Shown here one piece after another: positions 45,207-53,990 of a stretch of DNA of 64,000 nt (positions are counted from its first letter, which is position 1; each line of letters opens with the position of its first letter). The translations under genes were made by a program, and so were the position numbers. The DNA comes from Prostheceraeus crozeri. Lineage: Eukaryota > Platyhelminthes > Polycladida > Euryleptidae. Location of the stretch: the NCBI GenBank assembly GCA_907163375.1, contig CAJQUW010003607.1, positions 124,001-188,000 on the forward strand, written 5' to 3'. The notes beneath the pieces are model-generated. The model saw only the letters and a list, made by a program, of their open reading frames with translations. It was not told the origin of the DNA and did no database searches.

Positions 45207-45692
45207 TTAATGATACAACATAAAACTTTTTTTCAAAACTGTTTCAACATATTTAGTAAGAATTACATCATTTTTATCACAGTTTTTTGAAAATAGTTCT
45301 AAAGCACTTTTACAGTTATTTTTCAATGGTCTCTCGTTGACAAAATAGAGTACATAGCCACCGCACATTAGAGATGTATTACTTTGAAGTGGGAACGATG
45401 TCACTTTCCTAACAGTCCAGGAGAACCTGTTCATCCATAATGCGATATCATGTAAACGAGGTTGATTAAGAGAGTCAAAATATTCGGCAACTTTATAACG
45501 ATTGATGTATACAGCAATCCAATGTTTTCCGGGAAGATTGTTGGTATCCGTATTGATGATAAGTGAACAAGGATAGAAAGGAATTGAAACAGGTAAATTA
45601 TCTCTAGAAAAGACATTGAGAAATATTGTCTTGGAGTAGGGATGAGCTTTCCTCATTTTCCTCAAGATTTCTATGTTGCTTAAGTTACTCAT
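45207..45692 (-). CDS. Adenovirus-type maturation protease (PRO)
   Basis: A 161-residue protein with the catalytic layout of the adenovirus cysteine endopeptidase: His57 in GKHWIAVYI, Asp73 in EYFDSLNQPRL, Gln103 in FPLQSNTSLMCGG and Cys110 in the same segment. It would cleave core and minor capsid precursors while particles mature. Its ATG overlaps the stop codon of the major capsid gene as ATGA (45689-45692), so both are probably made from one mRNA by stop-start reinitiation. It is slightly shorter than the roughly 200-residue adenovirus enzyme but reads whole. Confidence 0.88.
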   Translation of the reverse strand: MSNLSNIEILRKMRKAHPYSKTIFLNVFSRDNLPVSIPFYPCSLIINTDTNNLPGKHWIAVYINRYKVAEYFDSLNQPRLHDIALWMNRFSWTVRKVTSFPLQSNTSLMCGGYVLYFVNERPLKNNCKSALELFSKNCDKNDVILTKYVETVLKKSFMLYH

Positions 45693-46972
45693 CTCTGATA
45701 GCTGACAGTCACGTCTCTCATTCTTGTTATCTCAACTTTGCTATCATAGATAGCATAAATGAGACAAGTAATTGTTTTCTTCAAAGGTGACTCAAATGAT
45801 ACCTCCAGTCGTAGATTTCCAGGCTTTGTAACTCCTACGCTTTCACCACCTAGATCTGCATCTGCTGTGAGGTTGTACATAATGAAGAAGTAGCCATTCT
45901 TGTACATATCCATTGTAATTCCATTTGAATAATCTGTATTAAACATGTTGAGGGCGGTGAAAATAGAACCATATTCACGTGCGAATTTGCCATCTTTGAA
46001 ATTAGGCTCATATGCTTTGCAAGATACAAATTTCCCATCCTGATAGAGTGCTAGTTTGCTAACATTAAAGTGTTGGAAATTGAATGGATTCTTTTCAAAA
46101 GCACCAATGAATGCCTCATTTTCCACAAATGTGATATACACCGCCTTTGGCATTGCAGTGGGAAAAAGATTTGGGTAGGCATGTGAGGATGATCCCGCAC
46201 CAATTGTGAAGTTTGTCAACACACTGTGATTAACTGGATATATTGCATTGTTTTTCCTCAATCCTGTCGCATGCTCGTTGATGACTGACGGGTTCATTGT
46301 TACTCGCCTTACATTGAGCACGGCATTACTTATGTTGACTTGATAGTTTGTAGCTCCAAAAGCCATTAACGCGAACTCAGGATTTGCACGAATAAATTTT
46401 ATTTGCATTTTAACCTGTGATAGCAGATATCTCGATTGACGAAGGAAATCAAGATAGACGGGTCCTTTCAAGTATAATTCCTTTGAATCCGCTGTTAAAT
46501 CCATTCGTCTTTTCAACCCTGTATTTGAGACATCATCAAATTTCCCTTGCTGATCATCATACCACCCAGAAACTTGCAAGTGTGACTGTTTAGCTTGCTT
46601 TTGAAATTGAGTCATTGTATGTATATATGCTCCATATGGATATGCTCGATCCCCTCCTTCAATCTGTTTGTCATTCAATATTAGATACACATCTGAGAAC
46701 AGACTGGCAATAGGAAGATTTGCTAATCCCACTTTATCCTTGGATGAATCGATATTTGTACCATCAGTCTTCTTAATTTGTATACACAACTCTAAATCAA
46801 TGGATTGACAGTCAATATAATCTTGAGGATTGGCAGGTATATCAAACTGAATACGCTGCTGGTTACCATCGATATTTGTTGTGGGGACTATGTCTACAAT
46901 TGTTGAGGAGATGATGTCTGTCTGATGAGGGGGAGAATCGAAGAAACACAAAGCCGAATTGATACTCTGCAT
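45689..46972 (-). CDS. Major capsid protein, double jelly-roll (hexon-like)
   Basis: A 427-residue protein matching the pattern of Polinton major capsid proteins. It has an early FDIPANPQDYIDC strand, then VGLANLPIASLFSDVYLILN and GGDRAYPYGAYIHTM (about residues 80-120), a GLKRRMD stretch near 150, GPVYLDFLRQSRYLL and NLRLEVSFESPL near the C-terminus. In this family two jelly-roll domains form pseudo-hexameric capsomers. It sits directly downstream of the core protein gene (10-bp gap) and overlaps the protease gene by 4 nt, so it belongs to a late-type structural cassette. It reads whole. Confidence 0.85.
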   Translation of the reverse strand: MQSINSALCFFDSPPHQTDIISSTIVDIVPTTNIDGNQQRIQFDIPANPQDYIDCQSIDLELCIQIKKTDGTNIDSSKDKVGLANLPIASLFSDVYLILNDKQIEGGDRAYPYGAYIHTMTQFQKQAKQSHLQVSGWYDDQQGKFDDVSNTGLKRRMDLTADSKELYLKGPVYLDFLRQSRYLLSQVKMQIKFIRANPEFALMAFGATNYQVNISNAVLNVRRVTMNPSVINEHATGLRKNNAIYPVNHSVLTNFTIGAGSSSHAYPNLFPTAMPKAVYITFVENEAFIGAFEKNPFNFQHFNVSKLALYQDGKFVSCKAYEPNFKDGKFAREYGSIFTALNMFNTDYSNGITMDMYKNGYFFIMYNLTADADLGGESVGVTKPGNLRLEVSFESPLKKTITCLIYAIYDSKVEITRMRDVTVSYQR

Positions 46973-46982
46973 CGTATTAGCT

Positions 46983-47465
46983 CTACAAATATGTTGTCTT
47001 CCTTCGTTTTGACTTGTTTCTAGTAGCTGTGGAATTTCGTTTGCGCTTTCTTGTTTTCACTCGACGTCTAGATTTAGAACGTGCTGCTCTAGTCGGCTTT
47101 TTACTTTTCCTGCGTCTTTGCTTAGTAACTCGGCCTGATCCAACTTGTCTTGACTTCCTACGCTTCTTCCGAACTGTACGTCTCGTCTTTGTTAAATCAT
47201 CTAATGCGTCTATGGCAGATTGCTGCGCGCGCATTTTCATAGATTCACCGATATCCTCACCTTGAAGCGCATCAGCTGCAACATTTGCACCAAAATCTAA
47301 AGCCCTGCTTCCAACACGCTTCATGATTGGTACGCCATACTTTTTGAGTGTTGGAAGAACCATACGTCTTAGTGCACCAAATATGCCTCCTCCAACTTGT
47401 CGTCTACCTCCAACAAACACGGGATAACCGCTCTGATATGATGGTCTACTGTAAATGCCTGTCAT
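46983..47465 (-). CDS. Basic DNA-condensing core protein with Gly-Gly cleavage-like sites
   Basis: A 160-residue protein. The N-terminal 30 residues carry VFVGGRR and QVGGGIFGALRRM, similar in style to the double-glycine sites cut by adenovirus-type proteases. An amphipathic middle follows (KKYGVPIMKRVGSRALDFGA), then a strongly basic tail of about 65 residues, almost all Lys/Arg/Ser/Thr (RKKRRKSRQVGSGRVTKQRR and onward). This layout resembles adenovirus core proteins VII/X and some pVI-like proteins. It probably neutralises packaged DNA and may be processed by the neighbouring protease. Confidence 0.7.
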   Translation of the reverse strand: MTGIYSRPSYQSGYPVFVGGRRQVGGGIFGALRRMVLPTLKKYGVPIMKRVGSRALDFGANVAADALQGEDIGESMKMRAQQSAIDALDDLTKTRRTVRKKRRKSRQVGSGRVTKQRRRKSKKPTRAARSKSRRRVKTRKRKRNSTATRNKSKRRKTTYL

Positions 47466-47508
47466 TATGACTATTGAATAACTATGGAAGTCACAATAGC
47501 GTAAAGCC

Positions 47509-49113
47509 TTATTCTCGTGACCTAATATGTAGGGTCAAAACAGTAACACCACCACAGAACGGTACTACTTCTCCTGCGTCATCATGAATTGATATGTCAA
47601 TTCTATTGATGAAATTTTGGCTGATTGGTAGATACATTGTATTAAAAAATTCTCGATTGATTAGTTGCTTCCTTACGGATGAGAGAGGAAATGTGCGCAG
47701 AAGTGGGGCCTCAATGTCGCCAACCCTTGTATATTCAATAATGTTACAATAGACGTATAAGTTACTTATATCACGCTCTAGTGATGGGGTTGTATCGCCT
47801 ATTGATGTACCTTCATAAATAGTTGATTTTGAGAATCCCAATGTGGTCGTTAACACGCTATCCAGCTTGATAAGAGAGTTCTTCCCTACCTTTAGAATCA
47901 TGCGTTTCTTATGTGGGTCATAAGAAAAGTGATATTCATCTGCATCAAGGTAATCTACACCAAACTCATTTAACTTTGTACACAATTCAGATGGCGTTTT
48001 CAAGCTTTCAATGTTCAAATTAACTCTTTTTACAAGTTCACTGGAAGTAGACAATTCATCACCCGATATGTCTTCGCTGTATACGTGGATATCCCATGAA
48101 GCATTTGTTGATGCTTTGAGTTTAGAAGAGGACAATTGAACCTTGAATGTATCATTTAATTCTGTCAACCAAGGTGCGCTTTCAAGGCCCTTAAACATCC
48201 CAATCATTTCAGATCCAAATTCAATAACAGCGGACTCAGACTTTTCCAATGGTGTCTTTTTAGTAAAAACAATAAATTCTGCCTCCGTTTCAACAGTAAA
48301 TAAAGTTACTTTCTCTTTCTTATATTCACAAGTCATTAACGTTTCTGGCACTGATCCTTGAAACTTTCTTGCAAAGTCTTCAACACTTCTAATGACCTCA
48401 AATTTATTTTTTACTCGGATGCTCCTTCTTTGTAATGCATACAATGGCACAATTCTACATTTAAAATCAGTGACTTTCCTCTCCGAATTCCACCCACGTC
48501 CATTGTACCAATACCTTGATGAGAAAGTTGTTCTGGAATACCCAAAAGTATGACTCAAATCCTTACCTAATACAAGAAGAACATGCTTCCCTTCCTTCAT
48601 CAATTTTGTTGACCCCTTTATGACTGGTTTGTAGAATTTATTCAAAGTCAGCTTGAAGAGATCATTTATTCGTTCAAACATTCTACCGATTTCCTTTTCT
48701 GTATCTTGCAAGCTCATTGTGGGAACCTTAGAATCAAAAGTTGACGTTGCAAATGCCTTTTGAATTTTAATCATGTTTTGAACAGATGGTAAAGATGTTG
48801 AAAAAGGATGTAAAGTTAGATGATGAAAAGCCCATGTACCATGTAGACTATTTTGAAATATGCGAAAGCAATCATCCTTCTCTCGCACTTCTTTATGTAA
48901 TTCAAAATAGTTGTTCTTTAGCAAACTGATATCGTTGTAATAAGTAATTTCAGTTAGAGCAACTTCATGGGGTCCATGCAGAGTAATTGGATTAGCGAAT
49001 TCAACAGAGTATAGAGATGGTTTGTTACTTGGGAATATCTTGGGGTTGCTATTGCTTGGAAGAATGATATTGAAGTTAGTAGACATGTTAAAGTCATATA
49101 TGGAAGAAGTCAC
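47509..49113 (-). CDS. Minor capsid (penton-like) protein
   Basis: A 534-residue protein. The N-terminus FNIILPSNSNPKIFPSNKPS followed by LHGPHEVALTEITYYND is the recurrent opening of Polinton minor capsid proteins, which are predicted to have a single jelly roll and form pentameric vertices. The long remainder has alternating beta-rich segments and ends in VPFCGGVTVLTLHIRSRE. It begins 13 bp after the integrase stop and ends 43 bp before the core protein start, so it lies in the middle of the packed right-half cassette. It reads whole. Calling it penton-like rests on N-terminal pattern and context. Confidence 0.75.
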   Translation of the reverse strand: MTSSIYDFNMSTNFNIILPSNSNPKIFPSNKPSLYSVEFANPITLHGPHEVALTEITYYNDISLLKNNYFELHKEVREKDDCFRIFQNSLHGTWAFHHLTLHPFSTSLPSVQNMIKIQKAFATSTFDSKVPTMSLQDTEKEIGRMFERINDLFKLTLNKFYKPVIKGSTKLMKEGKHVLLVLGKDLSHTFGYSRTTFSSRYWYNGRGWNSERKVTDFKCRIVPLYALQRRSIRVKNKFEVIRSVEDFARKFQGSVPETLMTCEYKKEKVTLFTVETEAEFIVFTKKTPLEKSESAVIEFGSEMIGMFKGLESAPWLTELNDTFKVQLSSSKLKASTNASWDIHVYSEDISGDELSTSSELVKRVNLNIESLKTPSELCTKLNEFGVDYLDADEYHFSYDPHKKRMILKVGKNSLIKLDSVLTTTLGFSKSTIYEGTSIGDTTPSLERDISNLYVYCNIIEYTRVGDIEAPLLRTFPLSSVRKQLINREFFNTMYLPISQNFINRIDISIHDDAGEVVPFCGGVTVLTLHIRSRE

Positions 49114-49126
49114 ATGCTATATTAGC

Positions 49127-50215
49127 TTAAAAGTTACGAGTGTCTCCCATCTCCACATTTTGTAGATCCTGGTGCGTTATCCAGCTATTGAATGAATCAG
49201 GATATCCTTTCCATTTAACTAGATATTTCCTTTGATTGCCATGACCTTTCCTCCTAATTATTTTATCAATCATATACACCTCTTCACTTCTGTCTACTAC
49301 TTGCAATTCATAAGAGTAAAATTTTCCTTCAATTGGATTGCCATGGTAATCTATTAATTTATACATGGTGGGCCTAAATTTTGTATTTACTTCATCCACA
49401 AAAAACTCTTCTTCAGTCCAATTAGGTAGATACCCCTTCTCAAATGTAGACTTGACCTTTGAAATCCGAACTCTATCACCAACATTAATTTTCTTTTCAT
49501 TGGAAATGTTTTTCGCTTTCTTATCATACAATCGAAGCCATACATCCATCGCATTATCTGGGGTAACATCAACTGGTTTCATCTTAATGATTCGATGGTA
49601 GCTTTCATTGTAATTCTTAACAAATTTCTGCAGCTCACCTACCCAAACATGTGTATTTTTTGCAGTGAAATAACGCCATATTTTTGTCTTCAGTGTGCGA
49701 TTGAACCTCTCAACCATGGCAGCTTTATAAGCACTTTTGACACTAAACAATTCCACATTATGACTTTTAAGGAGACTTCGAACATGAGAGTTTTCGAATT
49801 CCTTCCCTTGATCGGTCTGTATTCTTTGCGGAACACGCCCCTCATCGAAAATGCTCTGAAAAGCCGCTTCAACTTCTGGTCCTCGTTTAGATTTCAGCGG
49901 ACGTGCCCAAGCATAGCGAGATAAAATATCTATTACAGTTAAGATGTATTTATAGCCATCATTATACTGTGATATCTGTTGCATGTCAGCCAAGTCCGCT
50001 TGCCATTGACTATCTATATTGTTAACAACATATTTTCTTGTTGGAAACCGCTTTCTCGCATTTTTGTGAAGAGTGTAAGTCGGTTGACTCCTCAACCACT
50101 TCTTGACTTTCTCTATTCCCACACCTGCTGCACGAGCTAGAACCTCCGGACGACTGAAACTTGCGGGATGATTTAAGTCGTAATAAATCTTTCTGAGTTT
50201 CACTGCTGTACTCAT
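49127..50215 (-). CDS. Integrase with C-terminal chromodomain (INT)
   Basis: I start at the ATG at 50215 (MSTAVKLRKIYYD), because Polinton integrases begin with this LxxIYYD motif. The frame extends upstream to 50278 without supporting similarity. Domains: a helical, basic N-terminal region with KKWLRSQPTYTLH; a catalytic core with WQADLADMQ (Asp74), RIQTDQGKEF (Asp135) and MVERFNRTLK (Glu169); an SH3-like region (NVGDRVRISKVKSTFEKGY); and a chromodomain (YMIDKIIRRKGHGNQRKYLV, then KWKGYPDSFNSW) in the last 60 residues. Chromodomains bind methylated histone tails and may direct insertion. It reads whole. Confidence 0.93.
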   Translation of the reverse strand: MSTAVKLRKIYYDLNHPASFSRPEVLARAAGVGIEKVKKWLRSQPTYTLHKNARKRFPTRKYVVNNIDSQWQADLADMQQISQYNDGYKYILTVIDILSRYAWARPLKSKRGPEVEAAFQSIFDEGRVPQRIQTDQGKEFENSHVRSLLKSHNVELFSVKSAYKAAMVERFNRTLKTKIWRYFTAKNTHVWVGELQKFVKNYNESYHRIIKMKPVDVTPDNAMDVWLRLYDKKAKNISNEKKINVGDRVRISKVKSTFEKGYLPNWTEEEFFVDEVNTKFRPTMYKLIDYHGNPIEGKFYSYELQVVDRSEEVYMIDKIIRRKGHGNQRKYLVKWKGYPDSFNSWITHQDLQNVEMGDTRNF

Positions 50216-50382
50216 CGTCTTTGTTCTGATTTGCACGCGTATTACTCGCACAGCAACTGCTAACACAATTGATATCAACCTCTATGCCCTCTTCTCCTTT
50301 GCCTTCGAGCGCAGATTTCAAACAACAGCAAAATTTTTGTAACGACATGATATGAGAGAGGCAAGGCTTAATTCATATTTGC

Positions 50383-51063
50383 TTAATATTTGCTATACTC
50401 CTTCGCAACACGCATTGAGCGCCTAGTAGCTCTTTTTGGTTGCAGATCATCGGGATCATGAAGCTCTCGCTTGACCGCCATCGTGGGTGTTTTACTCTTT
50501 GATCCATCCTGTAAGTGACCCTTATCCAATTCATTCACAGTCGGTCCTCCAATAATATTGTGAGGTACATTTTGATCAGATAAAATTTTCTGAAAATATG
50601 TCCACCCTTGTGGTGCACCTAGTTTTCGCCTTACATCTCTGACAGCATATTGTAGAAGGTCATCTATGTGACTATTTCTAACAACATCACCAGTTGTTTC
50701 ATCTATTATCTCCCCTCTCTCATTGAACTTCACATGTGGATCAATGAAGTCAAATAATCGCTCAGCGCGCACACGATATGGTCGAGGTGTTGACAAGGTT
50801 ATAAATCGTCGCAACTTGTCACGAATCTGTCGCCTCTCGTCAATGTTTTCAGCTGCTAACTGCATTCGTCGATAGGGATCCTTAATCTTCTGAATTTCCA
50901 TATGCTTTTGTGTTAGTTCCTTAAGTTGATTCGTAATAGGTTGATCTATATTTTTGACTTCCTGTGCACTTTGTAATGTAGTCAATTGTACATACTCCTC
51001 TTGAGGAATGACTACCATCTTTGAATACGACATGTTTGAAAATAATAAGGCAACAAAGTACAT
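50383..51063 (-). CDS. Uncharacterised Polinton protein, 226 residues
   Basis: The second Met (MSYSKMVVIPQEEYVQL, residue 11) is the more likely start. Residues 15-70 look helical and coiled-coil-like, followed by KDPYRRMQLAAENIDERRQI, a basic stretch, then GDVVRNSHIDDLLQYAVRDV. The C-terminal 40 residues are basic and disordered (PKRATRRSMRVAKEYSKY). Its start lies 9 bp after the ATPase stop, so the two are probably co-expressed. Proteins of this layout recur in Polintons beside the ATPase. The function is unknown; assembly or DNA-end binding would fit. Confidence 0.65.
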   Translation of the reverse strand: MYFVALLFSNMSYSKMVVIPQEEYVQLTTLQSAQEVKNIDQPITNQLKELTQKHMEIQKIKDPYRRMQLAAENIDERRQIRDKLRRFITLSTPRPYRVRAERLFDFIDPHVKFNERGEIIDETTGDVVRNSHIDDLLQYAVRDVRRKLGAPQGWTYFQKILSDQNVPHNIIGGPTVNELDKGHLQDGSKSKTPTMAVKRELHDPDDLQPKRATRRSMRVAKEYSKY

Positions 51064-51072
51064 TGCTTAAAA

Positions 51073-51708
51073 CTAACTGTGAACCGAGAAAACTGTCATT
51101 GGTTCAGCGGAATTAGGTATGATATTTGTTCGAAATCGAAGTCGTTCCGGACATTCCTGTGTTAGATCAATAAATAGATAACCATGTGGTTTCTTTGTTA
51201 CATCTTCATATATTTTTGAAAGTACTTTAGGTTGTTGAGGTAATATCTGTCTACTGAGATGATGTATCTGACTGCTATCTCTTGGATTTTTAAATATTGC
51301 CAAATAATGTGTATTCAAACTTCTAGTTCTTTGCTCTTTCCCTCCATCGAAGATGTTTTGGGTGATGTAGATAATAAAAGCTTCCCTATGATGTGCAGTT
51401 TGAATGAACATTTCAGTTACATCCTTTGAAGATTTGCTTTCTCGTAATAGATCATCTAATACTAGTAAGTCACCTGCTTTGATATCCTCAGTTGATGGCA
51501 ACCCTTGCTTCACCTCATAACCTTTCTGGCGAAGTGCAGAATGTAGTTGTGGTTGAAATATTCCATAATACCATTTGACTCTCTTAATTTCCTTGTTAAA
51601 CATTTCATTTCTATATTGTAGCAATTCAGTTACAAATGTAGTTTTACCGGACTGACTTGGTCCAGCGACACACATTGTGCGATCAGTGAATAGACGAAAA
51701 TCTGTCAT
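51073..51708 (-). CDS. FtsK/HerA-type genome-packaging ATPase (ATP)
   Basis: A 211-residue P-loop ATPase. Walker A is GPSQSGKT (residues 16-23) and Walker B is LLVLDD (81-86). A helicase-like FIIYITQNIF segment with a likely polar sensor residue lies near 115. Length and motif order fit the A32-like packaging ATPases of Polintons, adenovirus IVa2 kin and large DNA viruses, which pump DNA into the capsid. It is followed at 9 bp by the 226-residue gene. It reads whole. Confidence 0.9.
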   Translation of the reverse strand: MTDFRLFTDRTMCVAGPSQSGKTTFVTELLQYRNEMFNKEIKRVKWYYGIFQPQLHSALRQKGYEVKQGLPSTEDIKAGDLLVLDDLLRESKSSKDVTEMFIQTAHHREAFIIYITQNIFDGGKEQRTRSLNTHYLAIFKNPRDSSQIHHLSRQILPQQPKVLSKIYEDVTKKPHGYLFIDLTQECPERLRFRTNIIPNSAEPMTVFSVHS

Positions 51709-51849
51709 CTTATAATTCCATTAACATTAAACTCATCATCCCGCTAATTTTGCTTAGAACAACAAAACAGACACATGTTCCAGATCAAGTTTATTTACAT
51801 TCAGAATAGAAACTTTCAAGTTACATTTACAAATTAAAACATTTACAAA

Positions 51850-52584
51850 TTAAAACATTTGTGTTTCCTCATCACAATTAGGATTATAGAAAGTTTTCAA
51901 GTCAGCATCTTGGCGCTTCAACTTCAATTTAGGATTCCCATCTTTAGATTTCCGACCTCGCTTTTTGCTCTCTTCCTTCCCATCACTTGAAGCAGTCTTA
52001 TCAATGTTAATCAAACATTTATCAATTGGTAGTGGTTCATAGACTAGTTGAAGAACCTTCATTTGTAAAGATGTGACTTTACCAGTCGAACCATGTGAGC
52101 CAATATAAAGTCCGGTAACGTGAACTAAGCCCATATAGCGGCCCCGTTTGAGATCCTCACATTCCATCGCGTTTGTAAAGAGATCGAATGCTTGAAAATG
52201 ATCAGATAGTTTTAAAAACAGTGTATCGAATTCCGGCAATTCCTTATAACCAACTCCTTCCTCTAATGCCTTTCTCCAATGAGTGGGAGCACTTTCAGGC
52301 AGCTCAACACATTCTTTCGCGAAAGAGTCAATAGTTTTAAGAATCACCTGTTGCCATTTTGGAAAAGTCACTCGCATTTGTCTCATATTGCTATACCCTG
52401 ATGTAGACATACCATTACTGTGGAAGAATGGAACTTGAAGATAAAAGCCATCATCACCATAATTCAAGGTTTGAAAGTAGAACGTATTTCCAATCCCTTG
52501 CACCTTTCGTGTCGGACGAAGCTTCAAGAGATCTTGCTCAAAAGCGTCACCTTCCTCTCTGATTGTATACATTTTCTGAGTCAT
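51850..52584 (-). CDS. Uncharacterised Polinton protein, 244 residues
   Basis: The N-terminal 170 residues look folded and beta-rich (TFYFQTLNYGDDGFYLQVPF; GYSNMRQMRVTFPKWQQVIL). The last 55 are basic and disordered (GKEESKKRGRKSKDGNPKLK). I recognise no family. A folded domain with a basic tail would suit a single-stranded-DNA-binding or replication accessory protein. The upstream region has TATATAAG (minus strand, about 52670-52677) and a TGACGTGTCA element at 52708. Confidence 0.6.
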   Translation of the reverse strand: MTQKMYTIREEGDAFEQDLLKLRPTRKVQGIGNTFYFQTLNYGDDGFYLQVPFFHSNGMSTSGYSNMRQMRVTFPKWQQVILKTIDSFAKECVELPESAPTHWRKALEEGVGYKELPEFDTLFLKLSDHFQAFDLFTNAMECEDLKRGRYMGLVHVTGLYIGSHGSTGKVTSLQMKVLQLVYEPLPIDKCLINIDKTASSDGKEESKKRGRKSKDGNPKLKLKRQDADLKTFYNPNCDEETQMF

Positions 52585-52669
52585 GTTTCAACAAGTACTA
52601 ATTCGGAGCTTTCAACCAGCGCAAATGAATTGTCACTTGAAAGTGGTAAAATATCATTAAAGCGTCTTC

Positions 52670-52717
52670 CTTATATACACCTATATATGACTCATCAATC
52701 AAAGTGATGACGTGTCA
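52670..52717 (-). promoter_or_regulatory. TATA box and ATF-like element upstream of the 244-residue gene
   Basis: On the minus strand, GTATATAAGG lies about 85 bp upstream of the ATG. Further upstream is AGTGATGACGTGTCACT, a near-palindrome containing TGACGT/ACGTGTCA. It recalls the CRE at 40037. Confidence 0.5.
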
Positions 52718-52735
52718 CTTTATGATTCGCTAACC

Positions 52736-53128
52736 TTATATTAACATTGCAGCAGTTGCTGCAATCCTTCCAAGCGGACTATTGATTACACCATTAATAC
52801 TGTTTCCAATATCATTTAACATACTTAGAAACCCACCACCACCGCGCTGAATTAAGTTTCGCCTTTTCTTATCACTACTCCTTGGATTTGAAAACTTTTT
52901 TATGCTATTCAAAGAGCCAGCATTCAACAGAGGCTTGTAAATAGGTAGACATTTGTGTATTGCAAAAGCTAAATCACGAATGAAATCATCACTTGAATTT
53001 TGAATCAATTTACACTTCCTCTTATTATCATGTATCCTGTTTAACTTTCGCAACGCCTTTTTAAACTGACTTGAAGGTTTGAAGGACCGTTTCGATTGAC
53101 GAGAAGATGCCTTCCGTTTTACAGACAT
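52736..53128 (-). CDS. Small basic protein with hydrophobic Gly-rich C-terminus
   Basis: A 130-residue protein. It starts with a Lys/Arg/Ser-rich tract (KRKASSRQSKRSFKPSSQFK), has a helical middle, then a NLIQRGGGGFLSMLNDIGNS motif and an Ala/Ile-rich end. Polintons commonly encode a short basic protein with an R(G)GG(F/L)L...hydrophobic C-terminus. It is compared with adenovirus membrane-active or core proteins, and the glycine run may be a processing site. The function is inferred, not shown. Confidence 0.6.
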   Translation of the reverse strand: MSVKRKASSRQSKRSFKPSSQFKKALRKLNRIHDNKRKCKLIQNSSDDFIRDLAFAIHKCLPIYKPLLNAGSLNSIKKFSNPRSSDKKRRNLIQRGGGGFLSMLNDIGNSINGVINSPLGRIAATAAMLI

Positions 53129-53256
53129 TTTTATTCTAATATGGAAATAGATAATACAATTACAATTTTTGCTTAGTACTTACAACATTATATATAAAAG
53201 TTTACAAGCATTCACACAGAGTTTGTTGCTGGTACGTATAAAATTACATAAAACAC

Positions 53257-53880
53257 TTAGCAAGTTGTAGAGGGAAACTGATATACACTCACATCGGCTA
53301 GAGTCTCATTTGTAGCAGTTATGAGCTGCTCAATGTCTTTCATTAGATGTTTTGAAATAGGACAGCACATACAGCAAGGCTTTAAATGGAAAGTCTTTAA
53401 AATATTGGCATAGTATGCCCGCAAACTGATCACCTCAGAATGTCCTTGAGCAGCCACATTGATGCTTACTGATGGCGGTCCACTGAACAAGTCCAGTTTG
53501 CACTTCTCACCCTTCTCGTCATAGTAGCTGGAGGTGATAATGTCATGGAGACATGTGTTGAGTTTCCGTTGGATACTGCTGCACCAACAGCGAGAGTATT
53601 CCGGTACAATCTCCGTTTGAGATAGTGGGCGAAATACTTCGTTGAGCCAGAATCTTGCAACTCGTGTAAGAGCGTTGTTCACGACTCTCATCAACATTCT
53701 CTGCACCACAACGTCCTCTCCGCAGCGGAAATACTTCACTATTTCCTCCATCAGATCCACCAAATCCGCTTTATAGCCAGTTATATTCACGGCAGAATAA
53801 AATATATTGCCCGTGAAGAGTTGACTTCGGTAAATTATTGAAATGGGAATGTTGGTAGTGAACGACATGCTGATTGACAT
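53257..53880 (-). CDS. Uncharacterised Polinton cargo protein, 207 residues
   Basis: No family is recognised. It is rich in Cys (a CCMCCPISKHLMK cluster near residue 172; SRCWCSS near 97), mostly helical in appearance, with GYKADLVDLMEEIVKYF near 34. The upstream region has CTATATAAGG (minus strand, 53927-53936), a clean TATA box about 47 bp before the ATG. It lies between the 130-residue gene and the RING gene, in the part of Polintons that varies most between copies, so it is probably an accessory gene. Confidence 0.5.
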   Translation of the reverse strand: MSISMSFTTNIPISIIYRSQLFTGNIFYSAVNITGYKADLVDLMEEIVKYFRCGEDVVVQRMLMRVVNNALTRVARFWLNEVFRPLSQTEIVPEYSRCWCSSIQRKLNTCLHDIITSSYYDEKGEKCKLDLFSGPPSVSINVAAQGHSEVISLRAYYANILKTFHLKPCCMCCPISKHLMKDIEQLITATNETLADVSVYQFPSTTC

Positions 53881-53926
53881 TGTATTAGCCTCAAATTATG
53901 CTTGAAATAGAACGGTACAATGTCCT

Positions 53927-53936
53927 CCTTATATAG
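53927..53936 (-). promoter_or_regulatory. TATA box for the 207-residue gene
   Basis: CTATATAAGG read on the minus strand, about 47 bp upstream of the start codon at 53880. Confidence 0.6.
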
Positions 53937-53990
53937 AAAAGTCACACAAAGACACAATAGTGACCAATCACAGACCTGCATGATGACTCA

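Noticed and set aside
50022-50348. Cys/Ser-rich 108-residue frame overlapping the integrase start
   Set aside because: It lies in another phase over conserved integrase N-terminal sequence, so it is most likely a shadow frame.
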